A stretch of 64,000 nucleotides of DNA from Magnetospirillum gryphiswaldense MSR-1 v2 (GTDB lineage Bacteria; Pseudomonadota; Alphaproteobacteria; Rhodospirillales; Magnetospirillaceae): positions 2,712,501 through 2,776,500 of the forward strand of contig NC_023065.1 in the NCBI RefSeq assembly GCF_000513295.1, in the 5' to 3' direction. A program made the position numbers and the translations under genes. The notes below the pieces were generated by a model, which had not been told where the DNA came from, made no database searches, and saw only the letters and a list, made by a program, of their open reading frames with translations. Of the stretch, positions 27,027 through 36,008 are shown one piece after another; the stretch's first letter is position 1, and every line of letters begins with the position of its first letter.

Positions 27027-29132
27027 ATGGATGCCGCCGCCATGCTCCTGCCGAGTTTGCGCGACGAGCTGTCGCTGCATCCCGGCCCGGCCTCCCTCGA
27101 CGGTTCACCGACCTGGACCATCCGCGATCCGGTGAGGAACCGCTATTTCCGCATAGGCTGGGCGGCCTTCGAGGCGTTGAGCCGTTGGGGCGGCACCGCA
27201 GGTGAAGTGGCCGAGGCGGTACGGGCCGAGACCACCATCGACATGAGCGATGAGGAGGTGATGGACGTCGCCAAGTTCGTCCGCGGCAACCAACTGACCC
27301 AAGCCAACAGCCACGCCGACACCCTGCGCTTGAGTGAGCAGGCGGCGGCGGAAAAGCATTCGCTGTTCAACTGGCTGCTGCACCATTACCTGTTCTTCCG
27401 CATTCCCCTGGTACGGCCGGATCGCTTCCTCGGTGGCCTACTGCCGCTGGTGTCCTGGCTTGGCAGTGTCTGGTTCCGTTGGGCCACCCTGGGTGCACTG
27501 GCGCTGGGTCTGATCCTGGTGGCTCGCCAGTGGGACGTCTTCAGCACCACCCTGGTCGATACGCTTTCGGTCAGCGGCATGGTCAGCTACGGCATTGCCC
27601 TATCTCTAGTGAAGGTGATCCATGAACTGGCCCATGGCCTGTCCGCCAAGCGGTTCGGCTGTCGCGTGCCGACCATGGGGCTCGCCTTCTTGGTGATGTG
27701 GCCGGTGCTCTATACCGATGTCAACGAGACCTGGACCTTGGCGTCTCGGCGGCAACGCCTGCTTGTCGGCTCTGCTGGAATTCTGGCCGAACTGTCGGTG
27801 GCGGCCTGGGCCACGCTACTCTGGGCCTTCCTGCCCGAGGGGGCATTGCGCCAGGGCGTCTTCGTGCTGGCCGCCTTCACCTGGGTATCTTCATTGGTGA
27901 TCAATCTCAGCCCCTTCATGCGCTTCGACGGCTACTTTCTGGCCATGGATGCGCTGGAGTTGCCCAACCTGCACCCTCGGGCCTTCGCCATGGCTCGCTG
28001 GTGGCTGCGGGAGGCTTTGTTCGATCTGGGCAAACCGGCACCGGAAGCCATGGACAAGTGGCGCACTCACGCCATGGTCGCTTTCGCCTTCGCCGTCTGG
28101 ATCTACCGGCTGGCCCTGTTTCTCGGCATCGCTGTCCTGGTCTACCACTTCTTCATCAAGGCGGTGGGCGCGCTATTATTTGCTGTTGAGATTGGCTGGT
28201 TTGTGTTCTTGCCCATCTGGAATGAGGTTAAGCAATGGGCTAAGCGCCGGGGTGACATCCTCAAAGGCACCAGGTGGAGGCGTCCGCTGATTGGCCTCGG
28301 CCTTGCCCTGCTGGTGGCGATCATCCCCTGGCGCACCCGAATAGAGGCCCCAGCCAGTATTGCTGCCGAGATTGTGGCGCCATTGTTTCTGCCCGCTCCG
28401 GCCCGGTCGGAAGCCGTGCTGGTCGAGCGTGGTCAGCATGTTACTACCGGCATGCCGCTTCTTACCTTTATCGCCCCCGACATCGACGCAAGACGTGCCA
28501 TCACCTCCGCTAGGCTGGCAGGCAAGGCCGCCGAGTTGGAGGCAGTCAAGCTCGACCCCTTCGGCCGCGAACGCCTATCGGCCCTGACCGAGGAACTGTC
28601 GCGCCTCCGCTCCGAGAAGGCGGCGCTGGACGCCGAAGCCGAACGCCTGACCGTCACCGCACCTCATGCCGGTCTGTTCCTCGATCCGTTGCCGGACCTG
28701 AAACCCGGCGCCTGGCTGTCGCCGAAGCAGCAATTGGGCCTGATCCGGGCCGATGGCGTCCCCATTGCGACCGCCTATCTGGCCGAGGACGATCTGGAGC
28801 GAATCAAGGAAGGCGACGAGGCTCGCTTCATTCCCCACAGCCTCGACCATGCCGGTATGGCGGGCAAGGTGCTATCCATCGACCGCAATCCGGTCAAGGT
28901 GCTGGCCGATCCGGCCCTGGCCTCGCTCCATGGCGGGGACATCCCAGTTCGGGCCGCAGGCCAAGCTCTAGTGCCCCAGGGCGGCTTCTTCCGCGTCACC
29001 ATCCGTCTCGACGGCCCGGCGCCCGATATAAAGCTGATTGGACATGCTATCATCAGTGGGCAGGGCCAAAGCCTGATTGGACGCGCGGCGCGGTCGGCGC
29101 TGGTGGTGCTGGTCCGCGAATGGGGAGCTTGA
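27027..29132 (+). CDS. M50 site-2-type metalloprotease with PqqD-like and HlyD-like parts
   Basis: This 701-residue membrane protein starts with a PqqD-like winged helix (about 10-95; DPVRNRYFRIGWAAFEALSRW). A polytopic region (about 120-440) carries the zinc motif HELAH (residues 199-203) in a helix and the second motif NLSPFMRFDG (from residue 293), both intact. The C-terminal 230 residues form an MFP-like periplasmic arm with lipoyl and barrel segments (ASIAAEIVAPLFLPAPARSE; TAPHAGLFLD). PqqD-M50-MFP proteins occur near peptide-export and modification loci. Here it is probably the inner-membrane engine or processing protease for the tagged giants. Confidence 0.85.
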   Translation: MDAAAMLLPSLRDELSLHPGPASLDGSPTWTIRDPVRNRYFRIGWAAFEALSRWGGTAGEVAEAVRAETTIDMSDEEVMDVAKFVRGNQLTQANSHADTLRLSEQAAAEKHSLFNWLLHHYLFFRIPLVRPDRFLGGLLPLVSWLGSVWFRWATLGALALGLILVARQWDVFSTTLVDTLSVSGMVSYGIALSLVKVIHELAHGLSAKRFGCRVPTMGLAFLVMWPVLYTDVNETWTLASRRQRLLVGSAGILAELSVAAWATLLWAFLPEGALRQGVFVLAAFTWVSSLVINLSPFMRFDGYFLAMDALELPNLHPRAFAMARWWLREALFDLGKPAPEAMDKWRTHAMVAFAFAVWIYRLALFLGIAVLVYHFFIKAVGALLFAVEIGWFVFLPIWNEVKQWAKRRGDILKGTRWRRPLIGLGLALLVAIIPWRTRIEAPASIAAEIVAPLFLPAPARSEAVLVERGQHVTTGMPLLTFIAPDIDARRAITSARLAGKAAELEAVKLDPFGRERLSALTEELSRLRSEKAALDAEAERLTVTAPHAGLFLDPLPDLKPGAWLSPKQQLGLIRADGVPIATAYLAEDDLERIKEGDEARFIPHSLDHAGMAGKVLSIDRNPVKVLADPALASLHGGDIPVRAAGQALVPQGGFFRVTIRLDGPAPDIKLIGHAIISGQGQSLIGRAARSALVVLVREWGA

Positions 29133-29167
29133 TCTGCTATGATAAACCACACCATCTTGGGAGGTGC

Positions 29168-29482
29168 ATGATGCGCATTGCATTCCGTCTGGCCGCGCTG
29201 GCGGCATTTTTGGCCCTGGCACCTGCGGCCATGGCGCAAGGGAATGGCCCCATCGACAATGCCTACGAATCCTCCAAGGCTGCCGAACTGGAATCGGTGA
29301 AGCTGCAACTGGCGACCCAGCCTGGTTCCACTGCAGTGCAGGAACTCAACGAGGCTGAAATCACCCTGCGGCGTTTAAAGGAAACAAAAGCGACTGACCA
29401 ACGCCGCAAGATCGCAGCCGAGTTGGAAATGGCCATCACCCGCCTGAAGATCGCCGCCGGTGCCGGATCGATGCAACGGTGA
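29168..29482 (+). CDS. Small exported helical protein at the end of the export locus
   Basis: The 104-residue product has a clear signal peptide (MMRIAFRLAALAAFLALAPA, cleavage probably after AMAQ) and a mature part that is a single charged coiled coil of about 75 residues. GGGAGG lies just upstream; the second ATG (29171) has the better spacing. It starts 36 bp after the M50 gene, so it probably belongs to the operon. No family is recognised; a periplasmic chaperone or channel accessory is conceivable. Confidence 0.7.
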   Translation: MMRIAFRLAALAAFLALAPAAMAQGNGPIDNAYESSKAAELESVKLQLATQPGSTAVQELNEAEITLRRLKETKATDQRRKIAAELEMAITRLKIAAGAGSMQR

Positions 29483-29554
29483 CGCGAACATAGCGTCACG
29501 CACAGATCCGGGGTGCCCATGGCGCCAGCAAGTCCTTGATATTCTAGGGGAGAA

Positions 29555-29584
29555 GGTTCGATTCCCGCGACCTCCACTCCGCCA
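29555..29584 (+). other. tRNA/tmRNA-like 3' end fragment (possible attachment site)
   Basis: The stretch contains the T-loop core GGTTCGATTCCCGC and an acceptor-like CTCC...CGCCA end, but the 5' half of the T-stem does not pair and no tRNA body precedes it. Integrating elements leave such 3' fragments when they use a tRNA or tmRNA gene as target. The specific RNA gene is not identified. Confidence 0.4.
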
Positions 29585-29615
29585 TTACTTCCAAAGAATA
29601 GATTCTCTGACGCAT

Positions 29616-29653
29616 AGAGCCTTGGGCGAAAGCCCAAGGCTCTGCGCCGTTTT
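29616..29653 (+). terminator. Strong intrinsic terminator
   Basis: A 12-bp perfect stem (AGAGCCTTGGGC) with a GAAA tetraloop and its complement (29632-29643) is followed by GCGCCGTTTT. It stands 31 bp after the tRNA-like fragment, as a terminator of the parent RNA gene would. Confidence 0.8.
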
Positions 29654-30043
29654 AGGCCAGTAGCTGTTGACATTCTGGTCTTGTGGCTGCGAATTTTTAA
29701 CCAATTTTCTCTTCTCTCCCGCCCTGTTTCTCCGGAAGCTGTTGACTGCCGCCAAACGGTACGGGTTTTAAAGTTGCAAGTTATTCAAAGAGTTGCGGCG
29801 CCAAAAGCTGTTGACCTTTTCGCAGTTTTTGCTGGCGCGGGAAAGAGTCTGGGAGTGGAATGGGCGATCAACAGCCGTCTTGCCGCACCGCAGAGTCGAG
29901 CGGCGCCAAGGGCCCCGACAACCGCCATTCGGCGGGAACGTCCCCTATGCCGGCTGTGTGTGCCAGGAAGAGCCGTTTTCTCCTACCCACCATGTCTTAC
30001 AGTGGGGAGATCTGCCCGATATCGAACGGGAGGGGGATACCAC
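29654..30043. repeat. Gene-free region with three AGCTGTTGAC repeats
   Basis: AGCTGTTGAC occurs at 29662-29671, 29737-29746 and 29806-29815, spaced 75 and 69 bases. The surroundings are T-rich between 29690 and 29830 and then GC-rich. No convincing coding frame is seen. The copies contain TTGAC and could be -35-like elements or remains of a repeated unit. Confidence 0.45.
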
Positions 30044-30481
30044 CTATTCTTTCGGACAAACCCACTCACGCATGTTGCTGTCGAATTTCATCACATGGTT
30101 TACAAGCCAGAAATTCATGAACTCCCTCAGTTCTTCAAGCGCCTTTCTATTCAGCGGCTTTGATTTCCTGACGAAGTAAGTCCGGGCGATTTCTTCTAGC
30201 TGAACCACCAGTGCATGATGCTCTTGGACATGCATCGCGTGGTACTGATACATGCACTCCCGCTGAATTTTTTCCTCTTTCGCGAAGTGCTCCTTCGTGT
30301 ACGCGATCAGTGACTTGAGGGTCTGGTGCATTACCGTGGCGCAGTCGCTGGGCGCCGCCCCCTCAAAAAGGGTATGTACGGTGGACGCCTCGGCAAACTG
30401 ATTGATAATCTCAATCAGACGCTGATGGTCGGCATCGATAACAAGGTGGCCGATGCGCATGTCTTCGGTAAATCGAAGCAT
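30044..30481 (-). CDS. Bacteriohemerythrin
   Basis: This single-domain hemerythrin has 145 residues from the Met at 30481 (an upstream Met at 30586 would add 35 residues unlike the family). Iron ligands are visible in order: IGHLVIDADHQRL, HFAKEEKIQRE, the MHVQEHHALV helix, and VNHVMKFDSNM, supplying His, His, Glu, His, His, His and Asp. Such proteins bind O2 at a di-iron centre and serve in oxygen sensing or storage. GAGGAAG lies 11 nt before the chosen ATG. It neighbours a GGDEF protein with its own hemerythrin domain. Confidence 0.85.
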   Translation of the reverse strand: MLRFTEDMRIGHLVIDADHQRLIEIINQFAEASTVHTLFEGAAPSDCATVMHQTLKSLIAYTKEHFAKEEKIQRECMYQYHAMHVQEHHALVVQLEEIARTYFVRKSKPLNRKALEELREFMNFWLVNHVMKFDSNMREWVCPKE

Positions 30482-30592
30482 ATCTGATCCCGCTTCCTCA
30501 TCTGATGGATCGCACTTCCAGAAGATTTCAGGAAAGATTATCGCAGACGCTGAGGGTTGAGAAGCCAGGACGCCGCGAACGCCCAAGTTAGG

Positions 30593-30855
30593 TCATAGGC
30601 TGCCTTGGGTGATCAGGTCAACGTGTCGTTTATCCCGACATCGACCGATGGCCCACCGCATCAGCTGGAGCCGATTGGGCTCGGCGCTGCGTTTGACCGC
30701 TCTAAGAGGTGGCCGGGTTTGTTCGGACAGATTTGGTCGTCGGCTAAGTGGATCTCCCGCCGGTTTCGGACTCCAATCCAGCAGCAATAACCGTGTCCGA
30801 AATGGCCTCCTTGATCTCCTCGGGCAGAATGTTCACCTGATCACCCGACCTGCGT
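30593..30855 (-). other. Remnant coding DNA between the two hemerythrin genes
   Basis: Two short minus-strand frames (one with LLDWSPKPAGDPLSRRP, another with QVNILPEEIKEAISDTVIAA) look like protein fragments but neither forms a full gene; the second runs into the end of the 30856-32349 gene. They may derive from a recombinase, but this is weak. Confidence 0.25.
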
Positions 30856-32349
30856 TCATCCCGCTGTATCGTGAACTTCCAGAATTTGTCCAAAGAACTT
30901 TCGATCCTCAGATAGCATGTGCTTGGCGATGAAGTCATAAGCGAGATAGTTGAAAAGTTCGCCAACCGACAATTCACCTTGCTTGAAACTTTCCACTAGA
31001 TTGTTGGCATGATCGAGCAAGGATTTGTGGGTTTCGGCATGTTCATCGGCAGCCGCGTAGCCTACTGACCTAAAAATCATCTCTTCATCATGAAAGTGCT
31101 TGGTGAGGTCGGCCACAAGCGATTCGACCTGGGGGACAACCTCATCATCTGGTCGATCTCCGAGCACCGAAGTCAGAAGATTGTTGGCGAGATCAAACAG
31201 ATCGCGGTGCTGGCTATCGATCAAAGAATGACCGGACTCGTATGCCTTTCGCCATCCCAGCCGCATATACGACAGATCAAGAAGTTCAGCCTCTCCAGTC
31301 TCACCTGGATGGGCGGCATCTTTGATCACTTGGTTCCGACCACCTGCCTTTGCGGCATATAGGGCTGCATCAGACCGGGCAAGCCAGGATTCCCATATTT
31401 CTTCTTCCCGACATTCCGCGACACCAAGACTGGTGGTTACACGCCCGACAACGGGGAATTCATGGGCCATTGTGGCCTTGCGAATTCGTTCGGCGAGAAG
31501 GCTGGCTATCATCACTCCGCTGTTTGGCATAAGGATCACGAACTCCTCACCACCCCAGCGACCAAGGAGATCGGTAGACCGCATGCACTTTCGGGCGATT
31601 TTGCAGAAGGCTTTCAGAACATCATCACCAACCGCATGGCCGTGGGTGTCGTTGACCCGTTTAAAATGGTCGAGGTCGATGAAGAGTAGCGATACGGGAT
31701 GGCCGTACCTCGCCTTTCGGAGCATTTCCTGCTGGGCAGTTTCCTCAATTCTTCGACGGGTCCAAGCCCCAGTAAGTCCATCACGCTGTGCCAGATGTTC
31801 AAGCTCTTCCCGTGCAGCGTGGAGTTCGGCATTTGATGCGGCGAGAGCCGCAACAGTGTCGGTGAGTTCCAGGTTCAGGGCTTCAAGATCGCGGCTGCGT
31901 TCGACCAAAGCCCTTCGTTCGGTGATGTCCATGTACAGGGTGACGAATCCGCCATTGGGCAACGGACGTTCGTCGATTTCCAAGATGGTTCCATCGGGCC
32001 GGACTCGTTCAAACTGATGCGGTTCCATTGCCTTGGCCCGCAGTACGACCTGTTCGGCAAGTTCCTCTGGATTGCCTAAGCCATATTCACCGCGTCCAGC
32101 GTCAAACGTGGCGAGCTTTTTCAATGATGGTAGTCCTGCTGCGAACAGTTCATCAGGGATGTCCAGCAGACGCCGAAACACCCCATTGCAGGCAACCATG
32201 TTCAGGGACTGATCAAACAGCGTCACCCCACACGGGAGGTGGTCAATGATCGGCTGGATCAGGCTCTGGCATTCTGGGATTTCGACGAGATTCAGCAGGC
32301 GGCCAATATCCTGGTCACCTCCATGCTGATTTCGCCCATCATCCATCAT
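30856..32349 (-). CDS. PAS-GGDEF-hemerythrin diguanylate cyclase
   Basis: Of 497 residues, PAS (PAS_7-like) occupies about 30-145, a coiled-coil linker 147-190, GGDEF about 190-345 with an intact GGEEF active site (266-270) and DLDHFKRVND, and a C-terminal hemerythrin domain about 360-490 with ligands around HSLIDSQHRDLF (His374, His381), HFHDEE (from 418), EHAETH (437-442) and KHMLSED (His477, Asp482). It probably makes cyclic-di-GMP in response to oxygen or redox state. It is transcribed with or next to the single-domain hemerythrin. Low-oxygen-seeking alphaproteobacteria commonly carry such proteins. Confidence 0.92.
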   Translation of the reverse strand: MMDDGRNQHGGDQDIGRLLNLVEIPECQSLIQPIIDHLPCGVTLFDQSLNMVACNGVFRRLLDIPDELFAAGLPSLKKLATFDAGRGEYGLGNPEELAEQVVLRAKAMEPHQFERVRPDGTILEIDERPLPNGGFVTLYMDITERRALVERSRDLEALNLELTDTVAALAASNAELHAAREELEHLAQRDGLTGAWTRRRIEETAQQEMLRKARYGHPVSLLFIDLDHFKRVNDTHGHAVGDDVLKAFCKIARKCMRSTDLLGRWGGEEFVILMPNSGVMIASLLAERIRKATMAHEFPVVGRVTTSLGVAECREEEIWESWLARSDAALYAAKAGGRNQVIKDAAHPGETGEAELLDLSYMRLGWRKAYESGHSLIDSQHRDLFDLANNLLTSVLGDRPDDEVVPQVESLVADLTKHFHDEEMIFRSVGYAAADEHAETHKSLLDHANNLVESFKQGELSVGELFNYLAYDFIAKHMLSEDRKFFGQILEVHDTAG

Positions 32350-32673
32350 TGCAGGTTCCTGCGTATCAAATCACAGATGCCAACTCCGCGTGTTTCCTGC
32401 GGGGCACAGATATCTAGTATCCAGAATTTCCACCATGAGTTTTACATCCGCACGAACTGGGAGGTCAATCCGTAGCGACCCCCGATAGCCCGCTCGATAC
32501 AAATCGTTGGCTCACGCAACGAATATGTAAATGGCCGCCAGCCCATGGCACTGCACGACCACCGGGTCACGTCAATGCGGCGGGTGGAAATTCCTGTCTC
32601 GGTCATCCGGTGTTCTTGCTGGCGGCGACCGTTTCCTGAATGATCAGCCTGAACATCGATGGGGGAGATGAAC

Positions 32674-33135
32674 ATGCGTTGTCCTTTTTGCGGACATGAC
32701 GACACCCAGGTGAAAGATTCCCGCCCTACCGATGACAATGCATCCATCCGCCGCCGCCGGGCGTGTCCAGCCTGTGCATCCCGATTCACCACCTTCGAGC
32801 GGGTGCAAATCCGCGATCTGGTGGTGATCAAGAAGGACGGCAGCCGGTCCACCTTTGACCGCGATAAGGTGGTCAAGTCGCTTCAGATCGCCCTGCGGAA
32901 GCGTCCCGTGGACGAAGAGCAGATCGAACGCATCGTCAATGGAATCCATCGCCGCCTGGAAAGCTTGGGGGAGAACGAGGTTCCGTCCAAGCTCATCGGC
33001 GAACTGGTCATGGATGTGCTGATGGGGATGGATCAGGTCGCCTATCTTCGCTATGCGTCGGTCTATCGGAACTTCCGCGAAGCCAAGGATTTTGGCGATT
33101 TCCTGGGGAAGATGGGACGCGACAGCGGTGACTGA
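32674..33135 (+). CDS. nrdR: Transcriptional repressor NrdR
   Basis: The 153-residue product has the classic NrdR layout: an N-terminal zinc ribbon ([19 protein letters not shown] with [12 protein letters not shown]) and an ATP-cone domain ([20 protein letters not shown]). NrdR senses dATP/ATP and represses ribonucleotide reductase genes. Of three in-frame Mets (32659, 32668, 32674) the last gives the family N-terminus and has GGGGGAG at a good distance. It stands without its usual glyA or rib neighbours, and foreign DNA begins shortly after it. Confidence 0.93.
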   Translation: MRCPFCGHDDTQVKDSRPTDDNASIRRRRACPACASRFTTFERVQIRDLVVIKKDGSRSTFDRDKVVKSLQIALRKRPVDEEQIERIVNGIHRRLESLGENEVPSKLIGELVMDVLMGMDQVAYLRYASVYRNFREAKDFGDFLGKMGRDSGD

Positions 33136-33175
33136 ATCCGTCTGAAGGTCAGCCAAACAGGATGTGCATCGCGAA

Positions 33176-33382
33176 CTAAGCCACCAACGAGAGACCGAGC
33201 CGAGTGCCGACCTCTGCCAACAGGCTCAGAAGGTCGCTGTCCACAAGGTCCTTGGCTAGGGCAATGCCGACGCAAAGGCGCAGGATGTCGTCCGTCGAGG
33301 CTGTAGCACTTATATTGGCAACTACCTGAGCCGCCAGTCGCTTGATCTCTGCCCGTGTCACGAAGCCTGTTTCCCAGGTCAT
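33176..33382 (-). CDS. Small hypothetical protein
   Basis: The 68-residue product starts at an ATG preceded by GGGAGGT at 7-8 nt, a strong ribosome site that fixes the start. The sequence is helical with EIKRLAAQVVANISATAS and DLVDSDLLSLLAEVGTRLG. No family is recognised. It stands alone between nrdR (convergent) and the mosaic region. Confidence 0.55.
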   Translation of the reverse strand: MTWETGFVTRAEIKRLAAQVVANISATASTDDILRLCVGIALAKDLVDSDLLSLLAEVGTRLGLSLVA

Positions 33383-33431
33383 TTCGTTACCTCCCAATCT
33401 CGGGGTTGATTAGCGCAAGATAGGCGAGGAT

Positions 33432-33833
33432 TCAAGTTACAATCCCGTACCTTTCCCGCTGCCGGTGCCATTCCACCGGCATGTCGTCCATCAGATCGGC
33501 CAGTTGAAGGGTGCGCGGCTGGCGGCCGTCGAGGATGGTTTCGACGATGTCGGGGGCCAGCAAGGTGAGGCGGTAGATTCGGGTCATGTAGGATGGGCTG
33601 ATCTTCTCGGCTTCGGACAACTCGTTCAGGGATGCCACCTGCCCAGATTCCAGCATGCGCTTCCAGCGATGGGCGCGGGCCAGCGCCTTCAGCAGGGTGT
33701 CGTCGGGAGTGGATTTGGTGCGCACCGGCACGCCGTCGCCCTCGGGCACGATCACCAGCTTGCGCCCACCATATCGCCGCAGGGTCAGCGGCACGCGGAT
33801 GGTGAGGGTGTCGATCCGAATGTCGGCGGTCAT
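33432..33833 (-). CDS. Small helix-turn-helix protein from a mobile element
   Basis: The 133-residue product starts at an ATG with AGGAG six nt upstream. The N-terminal part (IRVPLTLRRYGGRKLVIVPE) is followed by a helix-turn-helix (VASLNELSEAEKISPSYMTRI) and the stretch LTLLAPDIVETILDGRQP. This arrangement is common in small proteins encoded beside site-specific recombinases on phages and plasmids. Its upstream region overlaps the truncated Toprim gene on the other strand, indicating rearranged DNA. Confidence 0.7.
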   Translation of the reverse strand: MTADIRIDTLTIRVPLTLRRYGGRKLVIVPEGDGVPVRTKSTPDDTLLKALARAHRWKRMLESGQVASLNELSEAEKISPSYMTRIYRLTLLAPDIVETILDGRQPRTLQLADLMDDMPVEWHRQRERYGIVT

Positions 33834-33835
33834 GC

Positions 33836-34516
33836 CGCACTCCTGTCGCCGGTCTGGGCGGTGCCCGTTTTGACCTGCCCGAAATTCGTGGTCGCCTGGC
33901 CGCCACGGCACCGGACTGGCTGCCCGGCCTGTTTCCCCAAGGTCGGCTGTCCCCGGATCGCCGGACGCTGCGCTGTGCCGATTTGTCGGGGCGTTCGCCG
34001 CGCAAGGACGGCTCGTGCATCATCCATCTTGGCGGTCACCATGCCGGTTGGGGCTTCGACCATGCCACCGGCGAGAGCGCTGGGCCCATCGACCTGATCC
34101 ACCACGCCACCGGTCTCGCCGACCGCGATCTGTTCGAGGAAGCCGCCCGGCTGGCGCGGATGGATCTGCCCGCCCCGCAGCGAGCCATGACGCCCAAGCC
34201 GACGCATGACCTGGAAATCGCCCGCATCCTCGGCGGTGTCCAACCGCTGGTCGGCACTATCGGCGAGACCTATCTCCGTCACCGTGGTGTCGGCGATCCG
34301 CGGTCGCCCGATCTGCTGTACCACGACGACCTTCCCGACTTCGATGGACGGCGCGGCTGGCCGGGGCTGGTGGGGATCGTCCGTGACGGTGCCGGCAACC
34401 CCGTCGGCGGCATCCACCGCACCTTCCTGCTCGACGACGGCAGCGGCAAGGCGCCACCGGGCAAGAAGATGTTGGGGGCAATCGACAGCGGCAGCGTGCG
34501 CCTCGCCCCCATACAC
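33836..34516 (+). pseudogene. Toprim/primase-like protein, truncated at both ends
   Basis: The in-frame sequence from GARFDLPEIRGRLAATAPDW through YLRHRGVGDPRSPDLLYHDD and GGIHRTFLLDDGSGKAPPGK resembles the N-terminal half of DUF7146/Toprim_3 phage primases. No start codon fits the upstream end, and the frame leaves the family pattern after GSVRLAPI near 34513, where tail-tube sequence begins. The catalytic Toprim motifs expected downstream are missing. Confidence 0.75.
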
Positions 34517-34523
34517 CCGGCTT

Positions 34524-34717
34524 TCATTCAAGGAATGCGCCTTGGGCGCCGAACGCCCGCTGGGTTACGACCCGTTGCTGGGCCAGGGGCGTGACGCCCA
34601 GGATCCCTATTACGAGGCGGTCAAGGACGAGGGCGATGTCGGCGTGCCGCTCGATGTGCGGGCGCTGGGGTTCTGGCTGAAGGGCCTGTTCGGCGCGCCC
34701 GCCACCGCCGACATCCC
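34524..34717 (+). pseudogene. Fragment of a phage tail-tube protein
   Basis: About 65 residues (KECALGAERPLGYDPLLGQG, RDAQDPYYEAVKDEGDV, VPLDVRALGFWLKGLFGAP) match the start of Phage_tube_2-type tail tubes. It begins at a breakpoint with the Toprim fragment and ends at the IS91 fragment. It may derive from the same kind of tail module that is missing from the prophage at 8680, though direct origin is not shown. Confidence 0.6.
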
Positions 34718-34818
34718 CACGTGCACATGATCGTCCCCGGCGGCGGCATTGCGCCCGACGGGCGATGGGTGTCGTCCCGTCCGGCATTCCTTCTTCCCGT
34801 CAGGGTGCTGGGCGCGCT
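34718..34818 (+). pseudogene. IS91-family transposase fragment
   Basis: About 34 residues (HVHMIVPGGGIAPDG followed by RWVSSRPAFLLPVRVL) correspond to the conserved HxH-GGG core of IS91-type Y1 transposases. Both ends are broken: tail-tube sequence before, IS66 transposase sequence after 34819. Confidence 0.7.
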
Positions 34819-35836
34819 GTGCCGCTCAGCCTGTCCACGCTGGCCGACCAGGTGGGCGCCGGCTGCGCCGCCCTGGAGCCGTTGATCCGGCGCATCGAGG
34901 CCCATGTGTTTGCCGCCGCGCGTCTGCATGGCGACGACACCACGGTGCCCGTCCTGGCGAAGGGCAAGACCGACACCGGCCGATGTTGGGTCTATGTCCG
35001 CGACGACCGCCCCTTCGGCGGACCGGCACCACCGGCGGCCATGTTCTACTATTCGCGCGACCGGAGAGGTGAACACCCCCAGGCCCATCTCGCTGGGTAT
35101 GCCGGGCTGCTCCAGGCGGACGCCTATGGGGGCTATGGCGCACTCTACCTGCCCGACCGAAAACCCGGGCCAATCCTGGAGGCCGCCTGCTGGGCGCATG
35201 CGAGGCGTCCGTTCTTCGCCCTAGCCGACCTGGCGGCCAATGCCCGCCGCAAGGCCGAGGGCCGGGCTGCCTCGGTGATCTCGCCCCTGGCGCTGGAGGC
35301 GGTCCGGCGCATCGACGCCCTGTTCGAGATCGAGCGCGCCATCAGCGGCCAGGACGCCGACCGGCGGCGGGCGATCCGCCAGGAGCTCAGCGCCCCCCTG
35401 GTCGCCGACCTGGAACGATGGCTGACGGAGAAGCGCGCCGGTCTGTCGCGAGGCAACGATCTTGCCAAGGCCATGGACTACATGCTGAAACGCTGGCCCG
35501 CCTTCACCCGCTTCCTCGACGACGGCCGCGTCTGCATGACCAACAATTCCGCCGAACGCGCCCTTCGTGGCATCGCGCTCGGCCGGAAGTCCTGGCTCTT
35601 CGCCGGGTCCGACCGCGGTGGACAGCGTGCCGCCTCCATGTACAGCCTCATCGTCACAGCCAAGATGAACGACATCGATCCGCAAGCCTGGCTGGCCGAT
35701 GTCCTTGCACGGATCGCGGGTCACCCCGCCAGCCGCATCGACGAACTCCTGCCCTGGAACTGGCGGAACGCCAACCCGGCCTCCGCCGTCGCCGCCTGAC
35801 GCCGCCCCCCCCCTGCGTCCTTCACCGGATGGATAC
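34819..35836 (+). pseudogene. 3' part of IS66 transposase (TnpC), copy 1
   Basis: This segment reads as identical to 43542-44559 of the intact element, covering TnpC residues 210-535, the stop and the IS right end (up to ggatggatac). The first 209 residues are absent, so it cannot encode a working transposase. After 35836 the flanks differ, which marks the element end. Confidence 0.9.
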
Positions 35837-36008
35837 GGTTCACCGACAAGCAATGAGACAAGTCCCATAAACCATCCCGCATATTCTGCCGTCAGTAGGG
35901 GGCGAACGTGTGCCTCAAATGGGAAATGTAGACTTAAAAAATTGACGCAACACCCTACTTTCGATTAGGCTCCCTGTCGGTTCTTATGACCTGTGATTTA
36001 GGGGGGGA

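Noticed and set aside
29654-29820. CRISPR array suggested by regular short repeats
   Set aside because: Only three 10-bp repeats, with spacers of about 60-65 bp and no cas genes.
35942-35970. Promoter for the PAS gene (TTGACG with 17-nt spacing)
   Set aside because: The -35 is good but the -10 position (TTAGGC) is too poor to support.
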